64,000 nt of DNA from Schlegelella_A sp038318385 (GCA_038318385.1 JBBQCD010000007.1:1-64000); one strand, 5' to 3'; positions 15,024-24,484 are shown, counted from the first letter of the stretch. Notes: generated by a model from the letters alone, not told the origin. Translations and numbers: made by a program.

Positions 15024-16115
15024 ATGCCCGTTACCGAACCCACGCTGCTCGAAGCGCTGAAGGGCGTCGTCGACCCGAACACCGGCAAGGACTTCGTGTC
15101 GACGCGGCAGGTGAAGAATCTGCGCATCGAAGGGGGCGATGTCGCCTTCGACGTCGAGCTCGGTTATCCGGCCAAGAGCCAGATCGCGGGCCTGAGGAAG
15201 GCGCTGATCGCCGCGGCGCGCAGTGTCGCCGGCGTCGAGAACGTCAGCGCGAATCTGGCGACGAAGGTCACGCCGCACGCGGTGCAGCGCGGGGTGCAGT
15301 TGCTGCCGAAGGTCAAGAACATCGTCGCCGTTGCGTCGGGCAAGGGCGGCGTCGGCAAGAGCACCACCGCGGTCAACCTGGCGCTGGCGCTCGCCGCCGA
15401 GGGCGCGACCGTCGGCATCCTCGACGCCGACATCTACGGCCCGAGCCAGCCGATGATGATGGGCATCGAAGGCCGGCCCGACTCGGCCGACGGCAAGACC
15501 ATGGAGCCGATGGAGAACTACGGCGTCCAGGTGATGTCCATCGGCTTTCTCATCGAGCCCGACAACCCGATGATCTGGCGCGGCCCGATGGCCACCCAGG
15601 CCCTCGAGCAGCTGCTGCGCCAGACCAACTGGGCCGAGCTCGACTACCTGATCGTCGACATGCCGCCGGGCACCGGCGACATCCAGCTGACGCTCTCGCA
15701 GCGCGTGCCGCTGACCGGCGCGGTGATCGTGACCACGCCGCAGGACATCGCGCTGCTCGATGCCAAGAAGGGCATCAAGATGTTCGAGAAGGTCGGCGTG
15801 CCGATCCTGGGCATCGTCGAGAACATGGCGGTGCACGTCTGCGAGCAGTGCGGCCACGTCGAGCACATCTTCGGCGAGGAGGGCGGCAAGCGCCTGGCCG
15901 CCGAGTACGAGATGGACTACCTCGGCGCGCTGCCGCTGAACCTGTCGATCCGCGTCCAGGCCGACAACGGCCGACCGACGGTCGTCAGCGATCCCGACGG
16001 CGAGATTGCCGGGCTTTACAAGAGCGTCGCCCGCCAGGTGGCGGTGAAGATCGCGCAGCGAGCCAAGGATTTCTCGGCCAAGTTCCCGACGATCAGCATC
16101 TCCAAGGACACCTGA
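15024..16115 (+). CDS. apbC: Mrp/ApbC iron-sulfur cluster carrier ATPase
   Basis: This 363-residue protein has an N-terminal MIP18/DUF59-type domain (about 1-90) followed by a ParA/MinD-like P-loop ATPase. ASGKGGVGKSTTAVNLALALA is the deviant Walker A. The CxxC (VCEQCGHVEHIF) needed to hold a bridging 4Fe-4S cluster is present. The family carries Fe-S clusters to apoproteins. Its place at the head of a long run of Fe-S and formate dehydrogenase genes fits that role, though it is also often found beside metG as here. The DNA just upstream has a TAGACT -10-like element (14985-14990). Confidence 0.95.
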   Translation: MPVTEPTLLEALKGVVDPNTGKDFVSTRQVKNLRIEGGDVAFDVELGYPAKSQIAGLRKALIAAARSVAGVENVSANLATKVTPHAVQRGVQLLPKVKNIVAVASGKGGVGKSTTAVNLALALAAEGATVGILDADIYGPSQPMMMGIEGRPDSADGKTMEPMENYGVQVMSIGFLIEPDNPMIWRGPMATQALEQLLRQTNWAELDYLIVDMPPGTGDIQLTLSQRVPLTGAVIVTTPQDIALLDAKKGIKMFEKVGVPILGIVENMAVHVCEQCGHVEHIFGEEGGKRLAAEYEMDYLGALPLNLSIRVQADNGRPTVVSDPDGEIAGLYKSVARQVAVKIAQRAKDFSAKFPTISISKDT

Positions 16116-16118
16116 ATC

Positions 16119-16610
16119 GTGGACGGTCCGGCCGATCGCCCGTCGATACGCGTCGCGGTGGTGATCGAGCGCGAGAAGGAGCCGAACCGCTACGAGGACT
16201 GGCGCTTTCGCATCGTCGAGGTCGTGCCGCACGAGGACGCGTTCGGCAGCGAGCCCCTGGTGCTGCGCGACGACGGCCGGCTGCAGCGCCGGATGCATCC
16301 CGGCTTCACGCTCGAGCTGTTCCGCGACCAGGCTCAGGGCTACTACCTCAACCTGAGTTCCGACGCCCCGGTCTGGTTCGTCGTGTGGCGCATCGACGAC
16401 GAGGATCCCTCGCGGGCGTGGCCGGAGACGGTGAGCCTGTCGTACGAGGAAGCCGGACGCTGGCTCGATGCGCAGGAGCGGGTCGACAACGTGCCGCTGC
16501 AGGCTGACATCGCGGCGTGGCTGCAGGCCTATACCGACGAGCACTATCGGCCCGAACCGAAGAAGCGGCGTCGACCGCAATCGTTCGTCACGCCGGGCGA
16601 ACGCCGATGA
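16119..16610 (+). CDS. DUF3305 domain protein
   Basis: This 163-residue protein matches DUF3305: RVAVVIEREKEPNRYEDWRFRIVEVVPHE, then YYLNLSSDAPVWFVVWRIDD and LSYEEAGRWLDAQERVDNVPL. The family is found in formate dehydrogenase clusters of betaproteobacteria, always with DUF3306, and its function is unknown. The start is GTG at 16119, three bases after the mrp stop, and its stop overlaps the DUF3306 start (ATGA). It is soluble, with no signal peptide. Confidence 0.9.
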   Translation: MDGPADRPSIRVAVVIEREKEPNRYEDWRFRIVEVVPHEDAFGSEPLVLRDDGRLQRRMHPGFTLELFRDQAQGYYLNLSSDAPVWFVVWRIDDEDPSRAWPETVSLSYEEAGRWLDAQERVDNVPLQADIAAWLQAYTDEHYRPEPKKRRRPQSFVTPGERR

Positions 16611-17383
16611 AGGCCGACGACGGCTTCCTGTCGCGCTGGGCGCGTCGCAAGGCCGAGGTCAAGCGCGGCGTGGTCGAGCCGGCGACGGCAGCGGGCGGAT
16701 CGGGTCAGGACGCGACGTCGCCTCCGGCATCGCCCGCCACCGAGGTGCCCGCCACCGGGGTGCCCGCGGCGCGAAGCGACGGGCAGTCGCCCACGCCAGC
16801 CGCGGCGTCGATCGGCGTTCTCACCGGGCAAGCCGCTCAAGCGCCTGGCGGAGTGGGCGCGTCGGTCGCGCCGTCACCGGCACCGACTCCGCTGCCGACG
16901 CTCCAAGACGTGGCGCTGCTGACCCGCAGCTCCGACTACTCCCGTTTCGTCCAGCCCGGCGTCGCGCCCGGGGTCAAGAACGCGGCGCTGAAGAAGCTGT
17001 TCAGCGATCCGCACTACAACATCATGGACGGTCTCGACACCTACATCGACGACTACGGCCAGCCCGACCCGATCCCGCTGGCGATGCTGCGGCAGATGAA
17101 CCAGTCCAAGGCGCTCGGACTCTTCGACCATGAGGAGGAGGAGGCCAAGGCCGCGGCGACGGAAACGGCGGCCTCCGCGGAGACCCTGGCCACCCCGCCG
17201 CTGGAGCTTGCGGCATCTCCCGATGGCGCCGCGCCGGTGGCGGTGGCAGAGTCCCCTCCTACCCATGAGGCCGATCCGCCGGCCCGCGAACCTGAACCCC
17301 GCCCCGATGACGACGCTGATCTGCGACTGCAACAAGACGATGACGCTGGACGGTCCGGCCCTGAGCCGGGCCCTCGGACCTGA
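16607..17383 (+). CDS. DUF3306 domain protein
   Basis: This 258-residue protein starts with the family signature (M)KADDGFLSRWARRKAEVKRG. A long Ala/Pro-rich low-complexity stretch follows, then the conserved core LPTLQDVALLTRSSDYSRFVQPGVAPGVKNAALKKLF and DGLDTYIDDYGQPDPIP. The C-terminal third is again Ala/Pro/Glu-rich. It always partners DUF3305, and a scaffold or assembly role for formate dehydrogenase is plausible but unproven. Its last 77 bp overlap the start of the next gene in another frame. Confidence 0.88.
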   Translation: MKADDGFLSRWARRKAEVKRGVVEPATAAGGSGQDATSPPASPATEVPATGVPAARSDGQSPTPAAASIGVLTGQAAQAPGGVGASVAPSPAPTPLPTLQDVALLTRSSDYSRFVQPGVAPGVKNAALKKLFSDPHYNIMDGLDTYIDDYGQPDPIPLAMLRQMNQSKALGLFDHEEEEAKAAATETAASAETLATPPLELAASPDGAAPVAVAESPPTHEADPPAREPEPRPDDDADLRLQQDDDAGRSGPEPGPRT

Positions 17384-19520
17384 GATCGGTGCCGGCCTGG
17401 CGACGGTTCACTCGACCTTGTGCCGGCGCGAGGCCGGTGCGTTCCAGCGCGCGGCCAAGAACGCCGACGACCTCCTCGTCGCCTGCACGCAGGAAAGTCG
17501 CCTCTTCCTCGAGTTGAGCGATGCCACCGAAGGTGCGCCGGGCCTGGTCGAGCGGCCGATCCGTTTCGTCAACATCCGCGAAGCCGCGGCTTGGTCGAAG
17601 GACGGCGCGGCCGCGCTGCCGAAGATCGCGGCACTGATCGCGGCGGCGCAGCTGCCGCCGGCGGAGCCGGTGCCGCTGGTCTCGTACAAGTCGGGCGGAA
17701 GCGTGCTCGTCATCGGCGCCGCCAATCGGGCGGTGCGCGCGGCGCAGATGCTCGGCGACGGCTTCGACGTCAGCGTGCTGCTGCCGACGTCCGGCGGCAC
17801 GCTGCCGCAGGAACGCAGCTTCGCGGTCCATTCCGGCGCGGTCGCGGCCGTCACCGGCTGGCTGGGCGCCTTCGAGGCGAGCTGGACGCGCACCAATCCG
17901 ATCGACCTCGACCTGTGCACGCGCTGCAATGCCTGCATCGCCGCGTGTCCCGAGCAGGCCATCGATTTCAGCTACCAGATCGACCTGGCGCGCTGCCGCG
18001 ACCATCGCGATTGCGTGCGCGTCTGCGAAGCCGCGGGCGCGATCGATTTCCAGCGCCCCCCGGAGACCGAGAGCGGTCGCTTCGACCTCGTCCTCGATCT
18101 GGGCGACACGCCGCATGTGGCCTCGCACCAGTTGCCGCAGGGCTACTTCCACGCTTCCGACGACGCTGGGCTCATGGCCGCGGTCCTGCAGCTGCGCGAC
18201 AGCGTCGGCGAGTTCGAGAAGCCCAAGTTCTTCGAATACCGCCAGAAGATCTGCGCCCACACCCGCAACGAGCAGATCGGCTGCACCGCCTGCATCGACG
18301 TCTGCTCGGCCGACGCCATTCGCAGCGACGCCTCGCTCAAGGGCCGGACCGGCAGCGGCGGCATCGTCGTCGAGCCGCACCTGTGCGTCGGCTGCGGCGC
18401 CTGCACGACGGTCTGCCCGAGCGGCGCGCTGACGTTCGCTGCGCCGCGGCCTCAGGAGATGGGCCGGCGCATCCGCACCTTGCTCTCGACCTACGCCAGG
18501 GCGGGCGGTACCGATGCCGCGTTGCTGGTCCACAGCCAGGGCGCAGGTGCCGCGGCGATCGGCGCCCTCGGCCGTGCGGCGCGAGTCGACGCCGGCGTCC
18601 GCGGACTGCCGGCACGGGTGCTGCCGCTCGAGGTCTGGCACACCGCTTCGATGGGCATCGATCTCTGGCTGTCGGCCATCGCCTTCGGCGCCTCCCAGAT
18701 CTGGGTGCTGATGACGGACGAAGAGGCGCCGGAGTACCGCACTGCGGTGGCGGCGCAGATGGCCGTGGCCGAGTCGATCCTCTCCGGGCTCGGATTTGGC
18801 GGCGAGCATTTCCGCATCGTCGAACTCGGCGCGCTGGTGCCAGACCCGTTCGACGCGCGCGCGTCGGGTCCTGCATCTCCGGTTGTGCGCGTCGCGGTAC
18901 GGACCGACCCCGCCGTGAGCCGCCTGGACCTTGCACTGCGGGCAACACCGGCGGCGGGCGTGCGTCGCGCCGCGAGCTTCACCGTCCAGGCCGACAAGCG
19001 CGCCACGCTCGACCTCGCGCTCGACCACCTGATGCAGTCCGCTACCGCCCTCCCGGATGTCATCGCGCTGCCGGCATTGGGCAGCCCGTTCGGCACGCTC
19101 GTCGTCGACCACGCGGCCTGCACGCTCTGCCTGGCGTGCGTCGGCGCCTGCCCGGAAGCGGCCTTGGCCGACAACCCCGACAAGCCGCAGCTGCGCTTCA
19201 TCGAGAAGAACTGCGTGCAGTGCGGCCTGTGCGCGAGCACCTGTCCCGAGGACGCGATCGTCTTGGAGCCGCGGCTGCTGCTGGCCGATGGCGGCAAGGC
19301 GCGCAAGACGGTGCGGGTCCTGAACGAGGTCGAGCCGTTCCGCTGCGTGCGCTGTGACAAGCCCTTCGGCACGCCGAAGGCGATCGAGATGATGATCGCC
19401 CGGCTGGGCGGTCATGCGATGTTTCAGGGCGCGGCCGCGGAGCGCCTGAAGATGTGCGGCGATTGCCGCGTGATCGCCCTGCACACCGACCCCGACGAGG
19501 TCCGGATCACGGACCTCTGA
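17307..19520 (+). CDS. Multi-cluster 4Fe-4S ferredoxin-type protein of the formate dehydrogenase locus
   Basis: This 737-residue cytoplasmic protein opens with a short Cys segment (LICDCNKTMTL). It then carries three ferredoxin-like regions: CTRCNACIAACPEQAI with CRDHRDCVRVC, CTACIDVCSADAI with CVGCGACTTVCPSGAL, and a C-terminal pair CTLCLACVGACPEAAL and CVQCGLCASTCPEDAI. A further Cys group (FRCVRCDKPFGT ... MCGDCRV) lies at the end. Between them is a domain with a Rossmann-like look (VLVIGAANRAVRAAQML). Such proteins recur in betaproteobacterial fdh operons and may pass electrons or clusters to FdhA; this is inference. The start at 17307 overlaps DUF3306 by 77 bp and could also be M at 17340. 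Confidence 0.85.
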   Translation: MTTLICDCNKTMTLDGPALSRALGPEIGAGLATVHSTLCRREAGAFQRAAKNADDLLVACTQESRLFLELSDATEGAPGLVERPIRFVNIREAAAWSKDGAAALPKIAALIAAAQLPPAEPVPLVSYKSGGSVLVIGAANRAVRAAQMLGDGFDVSVLLPTSGGTLPQERSFAVHSGAVAAVTGWLGAFEASWTRTNPIDLDLCTRCNACIAACPEQAIDFSYQIDLARCRDHRDCVRVCEAAGAIDFQRPPETESGRFDLVLDLGDTPHVASHQLPQGYFHASDDAGLMAAVLQLRDSVGEFEKPKFFEYRQKICAHTRNEQIGCTACIDVCSADAIRSDASLKGRTGSGGIVVEPHLCVGCGACTTVCPSGALTFAAPRPQEMGRRIRTLLSTYARAGGTDAALLVHSQGAGAAAIGALGRAARVDAGVRGLPARVLPLEVWHTASMGIDLWLSAIAFGASQIWVLMTDEEAPEYRTAVAAQMAVAESILSGLGFGGEHFRIVELGALVPDPFDARASGPASPVVRVAVRTDPAVSRLDLALRATPAAGVRRAASFTVQADKRATLDLALDHLMQSATALPDVIALPALGSPFGTLVVDHAACTLCLACVGACPEAALADNPDKPQLRFIEKNCVQCGLCASTCPEDAIVLEPRLLLADGGKARKTVRVLNEVEPFRCVRCDKPFGTPKAIEMMIARLGGHAMFQGAAAERLKMCGDCRVIALHTDPDEVRITDL

Positions 19521-19539
19521 CCCCCCTGCGTTCCCACCG

Positions 19540-20178
19540 ATGTCCCGAACCATGCCGACCCGGGCCCTGAGTTTCGCCAGCGCCGACGACAGCGAGGACC
19601 TCGCCCGCGCCGAGGTCTACGGTCTCCTGGCGAGCCTGTTCTATGCGCCACCGTCGGCGGAGCTGTATGGGCAGCTGCAGGTCGCCGTGACCGAAGCGCC
19701 TGTGCCGGGAGCCTTCCTGGAGCGCGCCTGGTCGGAGGTGGTCGCGGTTTCGCGGCGCCTCTCGCTGGCGGAGGTCGGAGACGAGTACGCCGCGCTGTTC
19801 CTCGGCATCGGCAAGCCGGAAGTGTTCCTTTACGGTTCGTTCCACATCGCCGGAACCTTGAACGAGAAGCCCCTGGTCGATCTGCGCCGCGACCTCCTCC
19901 GGCTCGGGCTCGAGCGTCCCGAGACGGTCACCGAGACCGAGGATCACATCGCCAGCCTGTGCGAGGTGATGCGCTACCTGATCGCCGGAGAGGACGTCGG
20001 CATCAGCAACCTGCCTGCCCAGCGGCGCTTCTACGAGGCCCATCTGCGCGGCTGGGTCGAGACGTTCTGCGAGGCGCTTGCGGCGCACCCGCGGGCCGAT
20101 TTCTACCGCGCCGTCGGTGGCTTCGCGCGGGACTTCTTTGCCGTCGAAGCCCAGGGCCTGGACCTTCTCGACGCATGA
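19540..20178 (+). CDS. TorD/DmsD-type molybdoenzyme chaperone
   Basis: This 212-residue all-helical protein belongs to the TorD/NarJ/DmsD redox-enzyme chaperone family. It shows AEVYGLLASLFYAPPSAELYGQL, the EVGDEYAALFLGIGKPEVFLYGSFHIAGTLNEKPL loop (the family's Y/E-x-LF motif) and HIASLCEVMRYLIAGED. These chaperones bind the Tat signal peptide or apo-form of a molybdoenzyme until cofactor insertion is complete. The partner here is most likely FdhA, encoded 464 bp downstream. The start could be 19540 or the Met at 19552. Confidence 0.88.
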   Translation: MSRTMPTRALSFASADDSEDLARAEVYGLLASLFYAPPSAELYGQLQVAVTEAPVPGAFLERAWSEVVAVSRRLSLAEVGDEYAALFLGIGKPEVFLYGSFHIAGTLNEKPLVDLRRDLLRLGLERPETVTETEDHIASLCEVMRYLIAGEDVGISNLPAQRRFYEAHLRGWVETFCEALAAHPRADFYRAVGGFARDFFAVEAQGLDLLDA

Positions 20179-20247
20179 GCCTAGCCAAACCTGTCACGAA
20201 GCTGACTCCGGCGATTCGCTTTCGCGACGCCCTAGTCACATTCCCGA

Positions 20248-20338
20248 TTGACGCCTCTCGAGTCGCTGGTAGATTTGCCCGGTTCCCGTCGACTTCGCAC
20301 CATGATGGCGCGTGGTCGCATCCCGATCGCCCGATCGG
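20248..20338 (+). promoter_or_regulatory. Candidate internal promoter and hairpin before the formate dehydrogenase structural genes
   Basis: TTGACG (20248-20253) is followed after 16 bp by TAGATT (20270-20275). Downstream, CCGATCG (20323-20329) pairs with CGATCGG (20332-20338) and is followed by CCCCTTTT. The 181-bp gap here is the longest in this operon, so it is a natural place for a second promoter and an attenuating or stabilising hairpin. Confidence 0.4.
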
Positions 20339-20359
20339 CCCTTTTGAGGAGACCTTGCC

Positions 20360-20602
20360 ATGAAGTTCCTGCAATCGAAGCGCTCGGCTCCGCTCCGGGA
20401 AGGTCCATCCACAGTCGACCGGCGCAGCCTCGTCGTCGGTGCCGGCGTCGCCGGAGTGGCGGCAGTGGCAGCGGCGGCGCTGCACCGCGGGGCGGTCGAG
20501 GTCGCCCCGGTGGCCGCAGCCGCCAAGCCCGCAGCGACCGACGGCGAAGGCTATCGACTCACCGCCCATGTTCAGCGTTACTACGAAACGACCAAAGCCT
20601 GA
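20360..20602 (+). CDS. Formate dehydrogenase region Tat-target peptide
   Basis: This 80-residue protein has twin arginines in VDRRSLVVGAGVAGVAAVAAAALH, a Tat-type signal followed by a short conserved C-terminus with YRLTAHVQRYYETTKA. It matches the family described as formate dehydrogenase region Tat target (TIGR02811), found just upstream of the catalytic subunit. Its role is unknown; it may be exported alongside the enzyme or help target the complex. An AGGAG site lies 6-10 nt before the start (TTTTGAGGAGACC). Confidence 0.9.
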   Translation: MKFLQSKRSAPLREGPSTVDRRSLVVGAGVAGVAAVAAAALHRGAVEVAPVAAAAKPAATDGEGYRLTAHVQRYYETTKA

Positions 20603-20641
20603 CCTCGGGCCCGATGCCGCCGAAGCGGGAGGAAAACCATC

Positions 20642-23596
20642 ATGTTGCTGACTCGCAAGTCTTCCGATCGAGGCGCGGCCTCTTCCTCGCTGGTGGCGAG
20701 CCTGGCGCGAGGCGTGCAGCGCGCGATCCCGACCATGGACCGGCGTGCCTTCCTGCGCCGCTCCGGGCTCGGCGTCGGTGTCGGCCTCGCGACCTCGCAG
20801 CTCACGCTGGTGCGCAAGGCGCGGGCCGCCGACGCGCCCGCCGCCACGACGTCCAAGCCGGTCGTGCGTCGCACGGTCTGCTCGCACTGTTCGGTAGGCT
20901 GCGCGGTCGATGCGATCGTCGAGAACGGTGTCTGGACGCGCCAGGAACCGGTCTTCGATTCACCCCTGAACCTCGGCGCCCACTGCGCCAAGGGCGCCGC
21001 GCTGCGTGAACACGGCCACGGTGAGTACCGGCTGAAGACGCCGATGAAGCTCGTCAACGGCAAGTACCAGAAGATCAGCTGGGACCAGGCGCTGGACGAG
21101 ATCAGCGCGAAGATGCTGGAGCTGAAGAAGCAGAGCGGTCCGGATTCCGTCTTCGTCGTCGGTTCCTCCAAGCACAACAACGAGCAGTCGTATCTGCTGC
21201 GTAAGTGGGTGAGCTTCTGGGGCACCAACAACTGCGACCACCAGGCGCGCATCTGCCACTCGACCACGGTGGCCGGTGTCGCGAACACCTGGGGCTACGG
21301 GGCGATGACCAACTCGTACAACGACATGCGCAATGCCAAGGCGGCGTTGTACATCGGCTCGAATGCGGCCGAGGCCCATCCGGTGTCGCTGCTGCACATG
21401 CTGCACGCGAAGGAAACCGGGACGAAGATGATCGTCGTCGACCCGCGCTTCACCCGCACCGCGGCCAAGGCCGACCAGTACGTGCGGATTCGCTCGGGCA
21501 CCGACATCCCGTTCCTGTTCGGCGTGCTGCACCACATCTTCAAGAACGGCTGGGAAGACAAGAAGTACATCAACGACCGCGTCTTCGGCATGGACAAGGT
21601 CCGCGACGACGTGATGACGAACTGGACACCGGACAAGGTCGAGGAGGCCTGCGGCGTCGACGAGGCCACGGTCTACCAGGTCGCCAAGACGATGGCCGAG
21701 AACCGGCCGAGCACGCTCGTCTGGTGCATGGGCCAGACCCAGCACACCATCGGCAATGCGATGGTCCGGGCGTCGTGCATCGTCCAGCTCGCGCTCGGCA
21801 ACATCGGTGTGTCCGGCGGCGGCGCCAACATCTTCCGCGGCCACGACAACGTCCAGGGCGCGACCGATATCGGCCCGAACCCCGACTCGCTGCCGGGCTA
21901 CTACGGCCTGGCCGAAGGCTCGTGGAAGCACTTCGCCAAGGTCTGGGGCGTCGATTTCGACTGGATCAAGAAGCAATACGCGCCCGGCATGATGGGCAAG
22001 CCCGGCATGACGGTGTCGCGCTGGATCGACGGCGTGCTCGAGAAAAACGAACTGATCGACCAGGAGTCGAACCTGCGCGGTCTCTTCTTCTGGGGTCACG
22101 CGCCGAATTCGCAGAGCCGCGGCGCCGAGATGAAGAAGGCGATGGACAAGCTCGACCTCCTGGTCGTCGTCGATCCCTATCCGTCGGCATCGGCGGCGAT
22201 GGCGGCGATGCCCGGCAAGCCCGAGGACCTGAACGCCAACCGCGCGGTCTACCTGCTGCCGGCGGCGACCCAGTTCGAGACCTCGGGCTCGGTCACAGCG
22301 TCGAATCGCTCGATCCAGTGGCGCGAGAAGGTCATCGAGCCGCTGTTCGAGTCGCGCACCGACCAGATGATCATGTACCAGCTGGCGCAAAAGCTCGGCT
22401 TCGACAAGGAGCTGATGGCCAAGACCAAGCTGGTGGCGGGGAAGGGCGGCATGATGGAGCCCGAGGTCGAGTCGCTGCTGCGCGAGGTCAACGCCAGCTG
22501 CTGGACCATCGGCTACACCGGCCAGTCGCCGGAGCGCCTGAAGGCGCACATGCGCAACATGAACGTCTTTGACGTCAAGACCTTGCGCGCCAAGGGCGGC
22601 GTCGACAAGGAGACGGGCTACAACCTCGACGGCGACTACTTCGGCCTGCCGTGGCCGTGCTGGGGCACGGTCGAGATGAAGCATCCGGGTTCGCCGAATC
22701 TCTACAACACCTCGCTGCACGTCATGGACGGCGGCGGCAACTTCCGCGCCAACTTCGGCGTGGAGCGCGACGGCGTCAACCTGCTGGCCGAAGACGGCTC
22801 GCATTCGAAGGGCGCCGACCTGACGACCGGCTATCCGGAGTTCGATCACGTCTTCATGAAGAAGCTCGGCTGGTGGAGCGAGCTCACCGACGCCGAGAAG
22901 GCGGCGGCCGAGGGCAAGAACTGGAAGACCGACAGCTCGGGCGGGATCATCCGCGTCGTGATGAAGAACCACGGCTGCTACCCGTTCGGCAATGCCAAGG
23001 CACGGGCGGTGGTCTGGAACTTCCCGGACCCGATTCCCAAGCACCGCGAGCCGCTCTATTCGAACCGGCCCGACATGGTCGCGAAGTACCCGACGCACGA
23101 CGACAAGAAGGCGTTCTGGCGCCTGCCGACGCTCTTCAAGAGCGTGCAGGAGAAGAACAAGGACATCGGCAAGGAATTCCCGCTGATCATGACCAGCGGG
23201 CGCCTGGTCGAATACGAGGGCGGCGGCGAAGAGACGCGTTCGAACCCGTGGCTCGCCGAGTTGCAGCAGCACATGTTCGTCGAAATCAACCCGGCCGCCG
23301 CCAACGACCGTGGCATCCGCGACGGCGAATCGGTCTGGGTCAAGTCGCCGACCGGCGCGCGCCTCCTCGTGAAAGCTCAGGTGACCGAGCGGGTCGGCCG
23401 CGACACGGTGTTCCTGCCGTTCCACTTCTCCGGCCACTGGCAGGGGGTCGACATGCTGCCCTACTACCCGGACGGCGCGCATCCGGTCATCCGCGGCGAG
23501 GCGGTGAACACGGCGACGACGTACGGCTACGACAGCGTGACGATGATGCAGGAAACCAAGACGACGCTCTGCCAGATCGAGCGCGCGGCCGCCTAA
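20642..23596 (+). CDS. fdhA: Formate dehydrogenase catalytic (alpha) subunit, Cys type
   Basis: This 984-residue molybdenum (or tungsten) bis-MGD enzyme oxidises formate to CO2 in the periplasm. The Tat signal is DRRAFLRRSGLG (R34, R35) after an unusually long 30-residue lead. The 4Fe-4S site is C80, C83, C87 and C115 (CSHCSVGC ... HCAKG). The metal ligand is C205 with H206 and R203 (QARICHS), encoded by TGC, so this is not a selenoenzyme. Later motifs VDPRFTRTAAKAD and GGGANIFRGHDNVQGATD bind the cofactor, and the C-terminal molydopterin-binding domain ends with FLPFHFSGHWQG. The gene ends in TAA. Partners are the 210-residue Fe-S subunit and the cytochrome b subunit downstream. Confidence 0.97.
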   Translation: MLLTRKSSDRGAASSSLVASLARGVQRAIPTMDRRAFLRRSGLGVGVGLATSQLTLVRKARAADAPAATTSKPVVRRTVCSHCSVGCAVDAIVENGVWTRQEPVFDSPLNLGAHCAKGAALREHGHGEYRLKTPMKLVNGKYQKISWDQALDEISAKMLELKKQSGPDSVFVVGSSKHNNEQSYLLRKWVSFWGTNNCDHQARICHSTTVAGVANTWGYGAMTNSYNDMRNAKAALYIGSNAAEAHPVSLLHMLHAKETGTKMIVVDPRFTRTAAKADQYVRIRSGTDIPFLFGVLHHIFKNGWEDKKYINDRVFGMDKVRDDVMTNWTPDKVEEACGVDEATVYQVAKTMAENRPSTLVWCMGQTQHTIGNAMVRASCIVQLALGNIGVSGGGANIFRGHDNVQGATDIGPNPDSLPGYYGLAEGSWKHFAKVWGVDFDWIKKQYAPGMMGKPGMTVSRWIDGVLEKNELIDQESNLRGLFFWGHAPNSQSRGAEMKKAMDKLDLLVVVDPYPSASAAMAAMPGKPEDLNANRAVYLLPAATQFETSGSVTASNRSIQWREKVIEPLFESRTDQMIMYQLAQKLGFDKELMAKTKLVAGKGGMMEPEVESLLREVNASCWTIGYTGQSPERLKAHMRNMNVFDVKTLRAKGGVDKETGYNLDGDYFGLPWPCWGTVEMKHPGSPNLYNTSLHVMDGGGNFRANFGVERDGVNLLAEDGSHSKGADLTTGYPEFDHVFMKKLGWWSELTDAEKAAAEGKNWKTDSSGGIIRVVMKNHGCYPFGNAKARAVVWNFPDPIPKHREPLYSNRPDMVAKYPTHDDKKAFWRLPTLFKSVQEKNKDIGKEFPLIMTSGRLVEYEGGGEETRSNPWLAELQQHMFVEINPAAANDRGIRDGESVWVKSPTGARLLVKAQVTERVGRDTVFLPFHFSGHWQGVDMLPYYPDGAHPVIRGEAVNTATTYGYDSVTMMQETKTTLCQIERAAA

Positions 23597-23609
23597 GGGA
23601 GACAGATTC

Positions 23610-24242
23610 ATGGCACGAATGAAATTCATCTGCGACGCCGAGCGCTGCATCGAATGCAACGGCTGCGTGACCGCCTGCAAGGCCGAGAACGACGTGCCGT
23701 GGGGCGTCAACCGGCGTCGCGTGGTCACGCTCAACGACGGCGTGCCCGGGGAGCGCAGCATCTCCGTGGCCTGCATGCACTGCTCGGACGCGCCCTGCAT
23801 GGCGGTCTGCCCGGTCGATTGCTTCTACCGCACGGACCAGGGCGTGGTGCTGCACGACAAGGACACCTGCATCGGCTGCGGATACTGCTCGTACGCGTGC
23901 CCGTTCGGGGCACCGCAGTTCCCGACCAACGGCACCTTCGGCCTGCGCGGCAAGATGGACAAATGCACCTTCTGCGCCGGCGGCCCGGAGGCCAACGGCA
24001 GCGAGGCCGAGAACGCGAAGTACGGTCGCAATCGTCTTTCCGAAGGCAAGCTTCCCGCCTGCGCCGAGATGTGCTCGACCAAGGCGCTGCTCGGCGGTGA
24101 CGGCGATGTCGTCGCCGATATCTTCCGCACGCGCGTGCTCAACCGCGGCAAGGGCAGCGAAGTCTGGGGTTGGGGCACCGCCTACGGCAAGCCGACGACT
24201 GGTGGCAAGGTCCAACCCGCCGTCGAGGTCAAGAAGTCATGA
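23610..24242 (+). CDS. fdhB: Formate dehydrogenase iron-sulfur (beta) subunit
   Basis: This 210-residue subunit should bind four 4Fe-4S clusters and relay electrons from FdhA to the cytochrome b. The Cys groups are CIECNGCVTAC (from residue 13), CMHCSDAPCMAVCPVDC, CIGCGYCSYACPFGAPQFP and MDKCTFC with CAEMC. It has no signal peptide and so is co-exported with FdhA by the Tat system. There is no C-terminal membrane anchor of the kind seen in E. coli FdnH, so contact with the membrane must be through the cytochrome. The stop overlaps the lipoprotein start. Confidence 0.95.
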   Translation: MARMKFICDAERCIECNGCVTACKAENDVPWGVNRRRVVTLNDGVPGERSISVACMHCSDAPCMAVCPVDCFYRTDQGVVLHDKDTCIGCGYCSYACPFGAPQFPTNGTFGLRGKMDKCTFCAGGPEANGSEAENAKYGRNRLSEGKLPACAEMCSTKALLGGDGDVVADIFRTRVLNRGKGSEVWGWGTAYGKPTTGGKVQPAVEVKKS

Positions 24243-24469
24243 GGCGAGCGGCGATGGTGATGGGCCTGGTGGCCTGCGTTCTCCTCGGCGCCTGCGGCGA
24301 GAAGGTCCAGACGATCGGCGTCGCCGGCGAGCGCAAGGCCGATGCGAAGGGGTGGGATGCCAACGGCAGCGCGTACCTGGCGCCCGGGTGGACGCCCGGC
24401 ACCGAGGCCAACTGGGACGCCCAGTTGCGCAAGCGCGCCCAGAACCAGAACGACTACGCCCCCCGGTAG
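24239..24469 (+). CDS. Small lipoprotein in the formate dehydrogenase operon
   Basis: This 76-residue protein begins MRRAAMVMGLVACVLLGAC, a lipoprotein signal with lipobox LLGAC (Cys19 would be lipidated). The mature part is short and polar, ending NDYAPR. The ATG overlaps the beta-subunit stop (ATGA), so it is translated with the complex. It may anchor or stabilise the periplasmic enzyme; no family name is known to me. Confidence 0.8.
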   Translation: MRRAAMVMGLVACVLLGACGEKVQTIGVAGERKADAKGWDANGSAYLAPGWTPGTEANWDAQLRKRAQNQNDYAPR

Positions 24470-24484
24470 TCGCAGGGAGATCCC

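Noticed and set aside
21245..21265. Selenocysteine in formate dehydrogenase
   Set aside because: The metal-ligand codon in QARICHS is TGC (Cys), and no in-frame TGA or SECIS-like hairpin was seen.
20960..23800. Very long leftward ORF (946 codons) opposite fdhA
   Set aside because: It is antisense to a conserved gene and has the Arg/Ala/His-rich composition of a GC-rich shadow frame.
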